Of a DNA stretch of 64,000 nt, positions 23,591 to 33,300 are shown piece by piece. A program made the position numbers and the translations under genes. The stretch lies in assembly GCA_007922225.1 (NCBI GenBank), contig ML679961.1, forward strand, positions 69,792,890-69,856,889. Reading direction: 5' to 3'. The first letter of the stretch is position 1, and the number at the start of each line of letters is the position of its first letter. The notes beneath the pieces are model-generated. The model made no database searches. It was given only the letters and a program-made list of their open reading frames with translations, and was not told the origin of the DNA. The stretch comes from Emydura subglobosa. Lineage: Eukaryota > Chordata > Testudines > Chelidae.

Positions 23591-25044
23591 TGGCAGAGAA
23601 GCTAAGGACTACATGGGCCATGGAGACTGACCTCACCTCTCACATTTGAGGTTGACTCCACATGACAGGGTGAGGCACATTGATGGTGGGGAGCTCTGTG
23701 AGTGTGTGTGTGTCCACGCGCGTGTACTTGTCTTTGTGTGTGCATGTGTGGCGGGAGCGGGGAAGCTTGCTATGTCAGTATCCCAGTTCTGTGGATAAAT
23801 GAGGATTTCAGGGCCCAGGGCTTTCGATTCACACAACAAAGTTCATTGCTATTTTGTTTGATGACCAATAAAACTGATTTAAAAATAATGGCAACGTGTG
23901 TTATTAAAATCCCTGCTCAGTAGGGTGTGGGGGTTATTGAGTACTTTCCTGCATTCTCATCAGGCTGTGGAATTGCCCCAAAAACCGGGGGCAAAATGTC
24001 TGACAAGTAGAGACAACGATCAATGTTTAAAATTGCATATTTAAGCAGGCTTGGGCTCTAATCCATCATATCCCCCGGCTTTTCCTAAAATTAATTTTCA
24101 ATAGCTTATCGAGAACTTCAGAAAATTAATATCCCAGCATTTCACCTTAGGGGAAAGTCAAATATGCATGTGTGAGAGAGAGACACACACATGGAGCTGA
24201 AATGCTTCCCTGAAAAATTCATCCTCCCAGGTTCTAAAGATGATCTTAAAAAGCCATCAGCCAAATTTGTAGGAATCAAACTTTCTGTCTGCTCCACAGG
24301 CACTTCTCGTGTCACTGCTGCAATGCCAGGTAAAGTCATTTCAGAAAGAGTGTAAGGGAACGGGAGAGAGAGACAGAGACTTCAGGAGCAGCTCAGAGCC
24401 CATCCTGGATGTACTGAGGACATCCCCTACATAACTGCAGCCAATTGGGGGTGAAATACAGCTTTTGACTGCTAATGAAGACAGGACAAAAAAATTTCCA
24501 GTCCCATTCCAGGACATGTGATACACACACACACAAGGCCCCACCAACTCTCATGCTTCTCGTAATGGGGCTGACAGTGATTCAGTCCCATCCAATCTAG
24601 TAGCAGCTAAACTATTCTCAGCACCAGTCCAGCGGAGCGTGGGACAGGAACAAGTCATTTTCCTAGTGCAGATGGACTCTCAGACCTCTGGGTGAATAAC
24701 AGGGGCCTGAAGATCCATGCACTTTGGTCGTGTTAGACACTGGGGGAGTGAAGGCCCCTTCCTGAGAATGTTCTGACATTCATATCTTAGGATAGAAGGT
24801 CCCAGTTGATCTCATGTCAACTTTCACTATGATGGATGCAGTAGATAGCTGGTAGATATTAGTGAGGCATCTCTGAAGGATCGCCAGAATCCGGACCTCA
24901 TATGGCTTTGTAGTTGAAAACCCACACCATGAATAGCCACAGGAAATAAGCAGAGGACTGGTGCTGTCTATGCACCACAGGTGTTATATGTTCTCTATGG
25001 CTCAGACCACTAAGAGACCACGCTGCTGCATTGGACATGCACTT
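23591..25044. other. No gene; TG-rich patch and AT-rich block
   Basis: A degenerate (TG)n patch lies at 23,697-23,755. The AT-rich block at 24,000-24,140 holds several TTAATT-type words. Nothing coding is seen. Confidence 0.35.
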
Positions 25045-26650
25045 CACTCATAAATTAATAGGTTTTAAGGCCACAAGAACATTATGATCACCTGCATGAG
25101 GATAGTTATTCATAACAGAAGCCAACAGAACTTCACCAAATGTGACGTCTGATGAGGTTCAACAAGGACAAGTGCAGAGTCCTGCACTTAGGATGGAAGA
25201 ATCCCATGCACAGCTACAGACTGGGGACCGACGGGGTAGGCAGCAGTTCTGCAGAAAAGGATCTAGGGGTTACAGTGAATAAGAAGCTGGATATGAGTCA
25301 GCAGTGTGCCCTGGTTGCCAAGAAGGCTAATAGCATATTGTGCTGCATTAGAAGGAGCATTGCCAGCAGATTGAAGGAAGTGATTATTCCCCTCTATTTG
25401 GCATTGGTGATGCCACATTTGGAGTATTGTGTCCAGTTTTGGGCCCCCCCCCCCCACTACAAAAAGGATGTGGACAAGTTAGAGAGAGTCCAGTAGAGGG
25501 CAACAAAAATGATTAGGGGGCTGGAGCACAAGACTTATGAGGAGAGGCTGAGGGAACTAGGCTTGTTTAGTCTGCAAAAGAGAAGAATGAGGGGGGATTT
25601 GATAGCAGCCTTTAGCTACCTGAAAGGGGGTTCCAGGGAGGATGGAGCTAGGCTGATCTCAATGGTAGTAGATGACAGAACAAGAAGCAATGGTCTCAAG
25701 TTGTAGTGGGGGAGGTCTAGGTTGGATATTAGGAAAAGGTTTTTCACTAGGAGGGTGGTGAAGCACTGGAATGGGTTACCTAGGGAGGTGGTGGAATCTC
25801 CATCTTTAGAGGTTTTTAAGCTGCAGCTTGACAAAGCCCTGGCTGGGATGATTTAGCTGAGGTTAGTCCTGCTTTGAGCAGGGGGTTGGACTAGATGACC
25901 TCCTGAGGTCCCTTCCAACCCTAATCTCCTGTGATTCTATGAAGTGATTCCTGCATCAAAACTTCTGGCTGAGCGAGAGCAGATCTTTGAGAAAGAGACA
26001 TCCAGTTTTTATTTAAAGACTTCAAGTGAAAGAGAATCCACAACATCCCTGGGTAAGTTGTTCCAATGGTTACTGACCTTCACTGTTAAAAATGTATGCC
26101 TTATTTCTAATCTGACTTTATTTATTCAGCTTCCAATCATTGGATCTCATTATACCTTTCTCTGTTAGACTGAAGACCCCTCTTCTATCAGAAATCTTCT
26201 CCCTTTATAGGTACCTATGGACCAAGATCAAGTCACCTCTTAACATTCTCTTTGTTAAGTTAAATAGACTGAGCGTCTTTAGTCTCTATCTGTAAGGCAG
26301 GTTTTCCAGATCTTGATTCATTCTTGTGGCTCTTTCCTGAGCCCTTTTCTGTTTGTCAACATTGTTAAAGTGTGGACATCAGCACTGGACACAGTATTCA
26401 GTCATGGTCTCACTAATGCCAATATGGCAGTAATAACACCTCCCTAATTCTACTTGATATTCCCCTGCTTATGCATCCAAGGATCTCATTAGTTTTTAGC
26501 CTCCACATCATTCCGGGATCTCATGTTCACTTGGTATCTACCATGACTCCCAAGTCTCTACCAGAGTCACTGCTTTCCAAAATAGTCCCTGGTCCTGTGA
26601 GAGTGACGTACATCCTTTCTTCTTAGATGTATAACCTTGTATTTGGCCGT
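25045..26650 (-). mobile_element. CR1 LINE (antisense), split by a younger CR1
   Basis: The 3' end of an antisense CR1 begins near 25,047 (TTTTAAGGCCACAAGAACAT, ATTATGATCA) and runs to AGAACTTCACCAAATG at 25,142. It resumes at 25,942 with GTGATTCCTGCATCAAAAC and continues through TTCAAGTGAAAGAGAATCC and AAGTTGTTCCAATGG to about 26,650 (TATAACCTTGTATTTGG). The two parts read as one continuous CR1 once the intervening plus-strand copy is ignored. Read on the minus strand, the coding part is full of stops. Confidence 0.85.
25143..25941 (+). mobile_element. Younger CR1 LINE inserted in an older CR1
   Basis: A 5'-truncated copy with two well-kept frames: 25,152-25,496 ([14 protein letters not shown], then C-V-Q-F-W-A-P) and 25,509-25,706 (M-I-R-G-L-E, then [11 protein letters not shown]). 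They are separated by one TAG, next to a poly-C run that replaced part of the W-A-P-H-Y-K-K-D region. The 3' end has TTGGACTAGATGACCTCCTG, TTCCAACCCTAAT and TGATTCTATGA at 25,930-25,941. It is the least decayed CR1 here and interrupts the antisense copy around it. Confidence 0.92.
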
Positions 26651-27825
26651 TGGGTGAGTGTATTATGGATCCAGATCTGCCTTCACTGTCTGCTCAGGGT
26701 GTCTGTACAGCTAACGGTCAATGTGCACTACTGCAAAGATCATAGAACTAGCCAATGGCAGAGCCATACAAAGCACCTTACTGTAGCAGGTATCCACAGG
26801 CCTGCCCACGCTACCAAGGAGAGTAAATAGAGGCCGAGGTATCTCCATCTGGGCACAGCTGGTGTTCAGCAGTAACTGAATTTTCACTATTTGAGGCTGG
26901 ACTGCCCATCACTTTCCTCCCATCTCTCTTTCCTCCCTGCCTCCGGCCTCCTTTGTTGTCTCTCTCCCCCGATATAATCTGCTCATGTGAGCATGAGGCA
27001 CATGCTGTTTATTAGATTTTAACACATTTGCAACAAGCTATGGGTATGTTAGCTGCTCTGGTTTATTTTCAAGGCAGCTTGTCTCTGAGGCACATGAGAG
27101 ATGACAGCACACAGGGTGGGAGCAGCACAGCCTGTCGGGTTGTGTGCTGCGGCAGAGCCTTATGTCTCTTCCAATCTGACTGTGGGGCTTGGCAAGCTTC
27201 AAAAATGAGGAGAGATGCCACGAGCTCTCTGCACAGAGGCCCTGGGTTCCCCAATGTACCATTCCACACCCCATTTGTCCACCATACTGAGGGACAGACT
27301 GGACAGCAGCAGCTGTCACTCATGTTCTCAAACACAGGCTTCCATTCAAAGGAAGAGCTCAGAGGTGGAAGTGGAACAACTGGAGACCCTGGTTGTGGAG
27401 GAGTATCACTGCCAGATGAACTAAAAGAGCAGCTCTCATCCCTAAGACCCTCAGAGAGAGAAGCATCTGAGACTGTGAGACAGAAGAGAGCAGCCCACAC
27501 TCACATACTCACTGCTGCAAGTTACACATCAGTTTCCAGTAGGTCCCAGGGAGGGCCTCATTTCATATGGGAGCTACGTGGGTCAGGAGTTCATCTCATC
27601 CAGAAGCCCCATTTCTGATCTCAAGAGCCCATAGAAGAACCCAGTGGCCCTGCAAGGAATTTGCCACAAAGGCCCAATCTATACCAATGGCTATGCTGCC
27701 CTTTTAACTTACTTGGGGAGCTGGGGTGGTTCCCTAAGCTCAGATCTTCCATAGATCAGTGGATTCCTTCCACAGGGCTGCACGTGGCATAGTGGGCTCT
27801 GAGAGAGGTGGACCAATTTTCAAGG
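26651..27825. other. No gene; unassigned DNA left of the Polinton
   Basis: Contains a 196-codon open frame at 27,028-27,618 that overlaps a 143-codon frame on the other strand. Neither has a recognisable domain, and Cys, Gln and Ser are scattered without pattern. I take both as chance frames. Confidence 0.4.
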
Positions 27826-27831
27826 ACCGTG
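27826..27831. repeat. Left 6-bp target-site duplication of the Polinton
   Basis: ACCGTG here matches AACGTG at 33,301-33,306 in five of six positions. Six-base duplications are the known signature of Maverick/Polinton integration. Confidence 0.7.
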
Positions 27832-28505
27832 AATAGTACAAGGGGCCTACCATTAGTCAAACGATGACTCTGCCTCTGACCTGTCAGGCCCCACCCACCT
27901 GTCACCTTTAGACATATCCCCAGGGGTATTACTTCCGGGTCAAGAGGGACACTTGACCAGAAGCAAGGGAGTGGCATGTGATCCCTCTAAGAACTCCTCC
28001 CACCACCTTCCACCAATTGGGGGGTTTCACCCCCGTAAGACTACCCCCCAAGAGTGGATTTGACCAATTGGGAGAAATTACAGGGAAGAGCGATCCATCC
28101 AGAAGTGGGTCATGTGACACACCCCCCCCCCCCCCCCCCAAGACCTACTCACACCATCCTCCACCAATTGGCGTGGGTTTCATCCTCATGGGACCTACAC
28201 GAGAGCAGATTGACCAATCGGGGCCAGAGATTCTGAGGTAGGGTGACTTGCCCGGAAGAAGGTTGTATGACCCCTCTGAGAACTCCTCCCACTACCCTCT
28301 ACCAATCAAAGTGGGCTTCAGACCCATAGGACTGCCCCAAGAGGGGATTTGTCTAAATAGAGCATGTGCCTGAGTGAAGTGACCAGCCCCAGAAGAGGGC
28401 TGTGTGACCTCTCTGAGAACTGCCCCCACCACCTTCTACCAATTGGAGTGGGTTTCACTCCCCTGAGGCTGTCCCAGAAGAGAAACATGTATGAATTGGA
28501 ATAAG
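27832..28505 (+). repeat. Left terminal inverted repeat with tandem units
   Basis: After ~150 bases of unique terminal sequence there are four tandem units of about 135-150 bp (near 27,990, 28,140, 28,276 and 28,416). Each has GAACTCCTCCCACCACC-like text, a CCACCAATTGG block, a GTTTCACCCC-like block, and a second GACCAATTGG block ~50 bases after the first. A poly-C run at 28,122-28,139 sits at a unit boundary. The inner edge is approximate. Confidence 0.8.
28013..28446. promoter_or_regulatory. Array of CCAAT-box palindromes in the left TIR
   Basis: CCAATTGG occurs at 28,013, 28,064, 28,164 and 28,439, with variants CCAATCGG at 28,214 and CCAATCAA at 28,302. The intact word carries a CCAAT box on both strands. 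CCAAT is the NF-Y recognition core, and spacings are ~50 bases within a unit and ~137-150 between units. A promoter role for the element's genes is inference only. Confidence 0.35.
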
Positions 28506-28764
28506 GGCAGCATGGGGGTCTAGGCTAGACCATCACCCAATTTCTGGAGCTCGATGGTTGGCTGGCCGGTAGCACCACACCCGGAAGTCCCAGCGCCATG
28601 TGGAAGAGCCCATCTTGTTTCAAGAACACATGTTCCAGAAATTTTGGAAACACTGAGAGGAAACATGGACTCCTTCATCACCCCCTGAGAACTTCGGAAT
28701 TTGTTTTAGCTCTGAAGGTCTTCGACTGCCTGTGGAGAAAACGCAACATCAGCAACGGTTCTGA

Positions 28765-29303
28765 GGAGGAGGGAGTAATTTAGGGGTCTCTTTGGCCCAG
28801 ATGTTGATATATATGCTGAAACCCGACCCCAAAACCCAAGCACTCGTGAGGCAGCCCAACAAGCATGATGGCCTCTCATTGTCCAGCCCCATGGAGGAAG
28901 GCAACTGCGGCTCATGGGAGTCACCAGTGGACAAGGTGAATGGAGAAGACACTGAGCAGGTAAATGAATGATAAGAAGTGACAGTTGAGGATGGGACATA
29001 ATGGGGTTAGGAACCAACCTGGGGGTTGTATATATCTAAAAAAACCCAAGTGGTTGGGACTTACAGCTGTTTCTTTTCTGAAAAATCTCTCAACAGCTCA
29101 ACGATGCCTTTCTAGAGGCCTTTGAGAATCTACATATCGGTAGCCCTAAGGGTGTAAATTTATCATGCATCAGCTGTTTTTGCTCATATCTGAGACACAG
29201 ATCTCAAGAGGAAAATCCAGAAAAGAAAAAAAATGGAAGAATGAACCAGCTCGGCCTCCCTAATGGTAGGAGTCATGGTGTCCATTTTCACAGGCGGTTG
29301 TAA
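28765..29303 (+). pseudogene. Candidate two-exon small ORF of the Polinton (product unknown)
   Basis: Exon 1 is open from 28,765, with ATGs at 28,801 and 28,813, and ends at 28,959 in CAG before GTAAAT. Exon 2 starts at 29,097 after TTTCTTTTCTG...CTCTCAACAG and stays open for 69 codons to TAA at 29,301-29,303. The two join in phase. AATAAA follows at 29,328. The second exon has a Cys/Ser/Arg patch (C-I-S-C-F-C-S-Y-L) and then a run of E and K. I do not recognise the protein. It may be a real accessory gene of the element lying between the TIR and the integrase, or a coincidence of splice-like motifs. Expression cannot be judged. Confidence 0.3.
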
Positions 29304-29327
29304 AAGGATGTGTTAAACCAGGCACTT

Positions 29328-29333
29328 AATAAA
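29328..29333 (+). terminator. Possible polyadenylation signal
   Basis: AATAAA lies 25 bases after the stop of the candidate small ORF and just upstream of the integrase region. This is consistent with a 3' end, but the hexamer is common by chance. Confidence 0.3.
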
Positions 29334-29440
29334 ACTTGTTTAAATTAGTCAATGTGAATGTGTTTTCACCATACTCGTGTTAGTAAAAGACGTTACAAGT
29401 AACAGTTATCTCTATGCAAATGACTCTGTTAAAGAAAATA

Positions 29441-30468
29441 TATTACACCCCCAGAGAAGTTGGGAGATTCAGAGGGGTTAACCCTCTTTTTCAAGAGGCC
29501 AAAAAGCATACTAAAACTTTGAACAGAAGACAGGTAAGAACTTGGCTTTCAGACTAGGATGCTTACGCTTTACAAAAACTGGCTCGAATACATTTTAAAA
29601 GAAACAAGACTGTTGTTTCAGCAATGGCAGGCAGATTTTGTGGATATGCAATGGTTCTCTAAACACAATAGCAGTTTTAAGTACATCTTAAGCATGATAG
29701 AGATTCTATCCAAATATACCTGGCCTAAAAGACAAGACGGGCGGTGAAGTATCCAAGGCCTTTAAAACTATTTTTAGCGAAGGTCAATATGTCTCAAAAA
29801 TTACAAACCGATCGGGGAAAAGAATTTTTAAACAAACCTTTAAGCAGATTGTTAAAGCAGCATGGCGTTCACCATTTTGTTACTAATAATGAAGTCAAAG
29901 CAGGGGTTGTGGAGCAATTTAACAGAACTTTAAAATCTAGAATGTGGAGATATTTTACATCCCACAACATCTTTCTCTACATCTATGTGTTACCCAAGTT
30001 TATAAAGAGTTACAATCGAGCTTTCACAGAACTATATGTACCAGACCCATTGATGTTGATCCCTCAGATTTGCTGAAGGTGTGGAAAACGGTTTATGGAG
30101 ACGGTTTTAAAATAAAACTGGTCTTTGTCCCTTTTAGAGAAGTTCTGAGACTATCTAAAACAAAAGGAGATTTGGAAAAAGGTTATGAATAAATGTTTAC
30201 CAATGAGATGTTCATTATGGATGAAGCCTTAACCAAGCACCAGAGATCTGTATACCGATTAAAAGATTATGAAGGTGTGACAGTTACTGGATTTTTTTAC
30301 CCTGAAGAATTACAAAAAGTAAACCCCAATCAGGACAGGATTTACAGGATTGAAAAAGTTCTAGTGGAGAAAGGAAAAGGGAGAAAAAAGCAGCTACTGG
30401 TGAATTGGTTGGGATGGCCTGACAAGTTTAACAGGTGGGTGGAAGCTTCTCAACTCTGTGACATTTAG
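29441..30468 (+). pseudogene. Maverick/Polinton integrase with chromodomain, multiply broken
   Basis: This enzyme would join element ends to host DNA in the nucleus. An N-terminal part runs from 29,441 (R-R-Q-V-R-T-W-L-S, then a stop, then H-F-K-R-N-K). A frame change near 29,610 leads to W-Q-A-D-F-V-D-M-Q-W-F and I-L-S-K-Y-T-W, carrying the first catalytic Asp of the rve fold. Another near 29,745 leads to Q-T-D-R-G-K-E-F (second Asp) and V-V-E-Q-F-N-R-T-L-K (catalytic Glu, 34 residues on), so the D-D-E triad is still visible. A third shift near 30,060 leads to K-I-K-L-V-F-V-P-F, then a TAA at 30,190. The last open part (30,193-30,468) ends in a chromodomain-like block, with Y-R-I-E-K-V-L, W-L-G-W-P-D-K and R-W-V. 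Three or more frameshifts and two stops make it non-functional. Confidence 0.9.
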
Positions 30469-30498
30469 ATGGACAAGAAGACGGTTAGTAATCTTTCT

Positions 30499-30766
30499 GT
30501 AACTCTTGTTCAAGATGTGTTGCTCATGCCCATTCCAATGTAGGTGTCTGCACTTTGTGTGCACTGCTGCCGGAAGCTTTTCCCCCAGTGGTATTGTCCA
30601 GGTTGGCTCTGGTGCCCCCTGGAATGGTGCTTTCCTGGAACGATATATAGGGAACCATCATACTGCTACTCCCTCAGTTTCTTCTAGCCCGTAAATCTGA
30701 CAGAAGGTTAGGTGGACAGATATTTGGAATGGACATGAGCAACACATCTCGAAGAACAACAGTTTT
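30499..30766. repeat. Foldback at the DIRS 3' end (ITR edge and internal complementary region)
   Basis: 30,499-30,541 (AAGATGTGTTGCTCATG, CCATTCCAA) is repeated in reverse complement at 30,723-30,766 (TTGGAATGGACATGAGCAAC, ACATCTCGAAGAAC), with only a 3-base gap and two or three substitutions. In DIRS elements an internal complementary region matches the outer ends of the terminal repeats and is thought to guide circle formation. The position and content here fit that model. Confidence 0.6.
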
Positions 30767-30839
30767 GGAAAGGTTAGTAAACGTCTTCTCTTCTTCAAGT
30801 ACTTGCTCATGTTTATTTCAATCTAGATGATTCCCAAGC

Positions 30840-32240
30840 CATAAATTAGGAGGTTGGATCAGCATTTCATTGAAATCCTGACTGGAGGACTGCTTGGCCA
30901 AAGGCTGCATAATTTCTTGCTTGCTGTGTGAACGCATAGTGAGAAGAGAACGTTTGAATGAATGACCAAGTGGCTATCTTACAAATGTCTAGAATCGGGA
31001 CTTGCATGACCTTGTGGAGTGCGCTGTTACACATGGGGGTGGCACCTTCACCAGGTTATAGCATGTCTGGATAAAGGATGTGATACAGGATGAGATTCTC
31101 TGAAAAGAGACTGGTTCCCCTCTCATTCTATCTGCAATGGCCACAAAGAATTGGGTGGTCTTCTGAAAGGGCTTGGTCCTCTCAATGTAAAAGGCCAGTG
31201 CTCATCTGACATCTAAAGAGTGTAGCTTCTGCTCCTCTCTGGATGTGTGAGGCTTCAGATGAAATACCAGGGAGGAATATGTCCTAGGTATTGTGAAAGT
31301 GCGAGACCACTTAGATGTAGTCTAAGATGTACTTTGTCCTTAAAAAAGACTATATATGGAGGCTCAGATGTGAGGGCCTGAATCTCCGAGACCCTTCTGG
31401 CGGAAGTGATGGCCACCAAGAACACCACCTTCCATAACAGGTAAAACAGCGAGTATGTCACCATTGGCTTAAAGGGAGGTCCCATCAGTTTTGACAGTAC
31501 TAGGTTGAGGTCCCATGGAAGTAACGGTTGGCACACCTGAGGGTACAGGCATTCTAGCCTTTCAAGAACCATGAGCAGACTGGGTTCGAGAAGACTGAGT
31601 GGCCATTCACCAGTGGATGGAAGGCTGAAATCACATCCAGGTGAACCTTTATTGATGAAAGCGTGACACCTTCTGACTTCAGCTGGAGCAAGTAGTCCAG
31701 AATGAGAGGAAGAGGCATTTCGGCAGGCAGAACACCCTTGTGTGCTGACCATAGTGTAAACCTCTTCCATTTTGCCAGGTATGCTGTTCTAGTGATGCTT
31801 CCTACTTCCTAGAAGGACCATTTGAACATTCATCGAACACGCTCGCTCCCATTCGCTCAGCCACAGAGCTTCCATGCCATCAGGTGGAGGGATGCAAGGT
31901 TCAGGTGGAGGAAACATCCATGATCTTGAGAGATCAGTTCCGGAAGCAATGGTAGCCTGAAGGGATTGTCCACCGAGAGGCTCACCAGCATCGTGAACCA
32001 ATGTTGGCATGGCCATGACAGAGCTACGAGCATCATCTGGGCCTTATCCCTTATGGCCTTGAGTAATACCCTGTGGATCAGTGCTGTAGGGGGAAAGGCA
32101 TATAGCAACTTTCCTTCGTATGGTTGGAGAAAGGAGTCCAAGAGGGATCCTTGGTCATGCCCCAGGTATGAGCAAAACTGGGGACATTACTTGTTGAATT
32201 TGGCTTTATCTACAAACTATTTCCAGGCAACACTGAGGAG
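30840..32240 (-). pseudogene. DIRS RNase H tail plus tyrosine recombinase, broken
   Basis: Read on the minus strand. An RNase H C-terminal and connector part has L-L-Y-A-F-P-P near 32,105 and W-P-C-Q-H-W-F near 32,010. A recombinase core-binding part follows, with Y-L-A-K-W-K-R-F near 31,780 and I-L-D-Y-L-L-Q-L-K-S-E-G near 31,690. The catalytic domain then has W-D-L-N-L-V-L and S-A-R-R-V-S-E-I (first catalytic Arg region) near 31,400-31,510, an L-D-V-R-W-A-L-A-F-Y-I block near 31,200, and A-H-S-T-R (the H-x-x-R box) near 31,020. Stops and frame changes occur between these blocks. The nucleophilic Tyr could not be assigned with confidence. Fragments of the 3'-most coding text run to about 30,840. 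Confidence 0.75.
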
Positions 32241-32489
32241 TACTTGCAGTACGAGGAGACAATAGTGTTCCAGCAACTACCAAGGACAGAAAGAAGTAAC
32301 TGAGGAGGCAGCAGGGTGGCAGTTTCCTATATAGCAGCCATGAAAGCGCCACTCTAGGGGGCACCAGAGCCAGCCTGGACAATACCACTGGGGAAAAAGC
32401 TTCCGGCAGTGGTGCACATGATGCACATACACTTACATTGGAATGGACATGAACAAGCACTCAAAGAATAGACGATTACTCCTGCAAAG

Positions 32490-32720
32490 AGAGAAAAAAA
32501 ATGAGCAAAACCAGCTTTTACATCACTTTGCGACAGCAATGCTAGCTCTGGGGTTTTTCCCCAAAACACCAGCTCAAACATTACCATACAGCTAATTAAG
32601 CCTTTGGATCTCCCGGGTGCCTGGGAGGCGGGGTTAGTGGAAATACAATACTCACTCAGCTGGAATAGTATCAACGAAGACATCCTTTTCAAAATCACCT
32701 TTGGAGATAAGAAATGAAGT
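32490..32720 (+). pseudogene. Start of a second Polinton-type ORF, frameshifted (product uncertain)
   Basis: From an ATG at 32,493 the frame reads S-F-Y-I-T-L. A frameshift near 32,535 leads to an open stretch with L-I-K-P-L-D-L-P-G-A-W-E-A-G-L and V-E-I-Q-Y-S-L-S-W. I recognise this pattern (short N-terminal F-Y-x-T-L, then L-x-x-P-L-x-L-x-G-x-W-E-x-G-L-x-E-I) from an ORF that recurs in Maverick/Polinton elements near the structural genes, but I cannot name its function reliably. Only the first ~70 residues are present before the sequence runs into the right TIR near 32,765. Confidence 0.45.
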
Positions 32721-32764
32721 TTCAGCCTATGATGTGGTTATTACTTGTCCATATCTGAATTAGT

Positions 32765-33300
32765 GGATCAGAGGGGTTACACGGCCCTCTTCCAGGGGCC
32801 GGTCACTGCCCCGGCACATGTCCTATTTGGTCAAACCCCTCTCGGGGCAGTCCTAAGGGTCTGAAACTCACCCTGATTGGTAGTGATCGGTGGGAGGAGT
32901 TCTCAAAGGGGTCCCCCACCCCAGAAACTGTCCCCCAATTGGTCAATCTGCTCTCAAGGAGGTCCTACAGAGATGAAACCCACCCCTGATTGGTGGAGGG
33001 CAGTGGGAGGAGTTCTTAAATGTGTCACATGACCCACTCTGGACCGGTCACTCTGCCCTGGAATTTATCCTCAATTGGTCAACTCTGCTCTCGGGGGTGA
33101 TTCTATAAGGATGAAACCCACCCTGATTGGTGGAGGGTATTGGGAGTAGTTCTTAGAGGGGACACATGCCACTCCCTTACTTCATCTTGACCTGGAAGTA
33201 ATACCCCAGCGGGTGGGTCTTGCGGTTGACAGGTGGGTGGGGCCTGACAGGTCAGGGGATGGTGCCAATGTTTGATTGATGGTAGGCCACATGTACTACT
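32765..33300 (-). repeat. Right terminal inverted repeat with tandem units
   Basis: Inverted counterpart of 27,832-28,505 with three tandem units instead of four. Repeats of CTGATTGGT..GGAGGG..GGGAGGAGTTCTTA are centred near 32,885, 33,000 and 33,140. The outermost ~130 bases match the left end closely (GTGGGTGGGGCCTGACAGG near 33,230). Unit number differs between the ends, as expected for unequal exchange inside a TIR. Confidence 0.82.

Larger units (their letters stand above)
30480..32485 (-). mobile_element. DIRS-type tyrosine-recombinase retrotransposon, internally deleted, nested in the Polinton
   Basis: Inverted terminal repeats of about 150-170 bp lie at 30,499-30,680 and 32,325-32,480; shared text includes TCCATTCCAATGTA and CCAGTGGTATTGTCCAGG in opposite orientations. 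Between them, on the minus strand, are the end of an RNase H region and a tyrosine recombinase. DIRS elements are known for inverted terminal repeats and a tyrosine recombinase in place of an integrase. Gag and reverse transcriptase are gone: the 5' repeat passes almost directly into the RNase H tail near 32,225. The Polinton integrase ends just left of it and Polinton coding text resumes just right, so DIRS came second. Confidence 0.75.
27832..33300 (+). mobile_element. Maverick/Polinton (adintovirus-related) element, internally deleted
   Basis: A 5,469-bp element. Its left end reads AATAGTACAAGGGGCCTACC and its right end, reverse-complemented, AGTAGTACATGTGGCCTACC. Both continue as matching inverted repeats (for example CCTGTCAGGCCCCACCCACC about 50 bases in). 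A 6-bp duplication with one mismatch flanks it. Full elements of this class are 15-20 kb and encode polymerase B, packaging ATPase, protease and capsid proteins as well as integrase. Only the integrase, the start of one other ORF and a candidate small ORF remain here, so most of the interior has been lost, and a DIRS element has since inserted. It is an old genomic copy, not a functional virus or transposon. Confidence 0.88.

Noticed and set aside
22647..25706. CR1-derived open frames considered as host genes (22,647-22,832, 25,152-25,496 and 25,509-25,706)
   Set aside because: All are fragments of CR1 reverse transcriptase bounded by CR1 noncoding sequence. They are annotated as mobile elements instead.
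27028..27618. 196-codon plus-strand open frame
   Set aside because: No domain, and overlapped by a 143-codon minus-strand frame. Composition looks non-coding.
27990..28505. Regularly spaced repeats that might suggest a CRISPR array
   Set aside because: Units are ~140 bp, themselves repetitive throughout, have no unique spacers, and lie inside transposon TIRs in a vertebrate genome.
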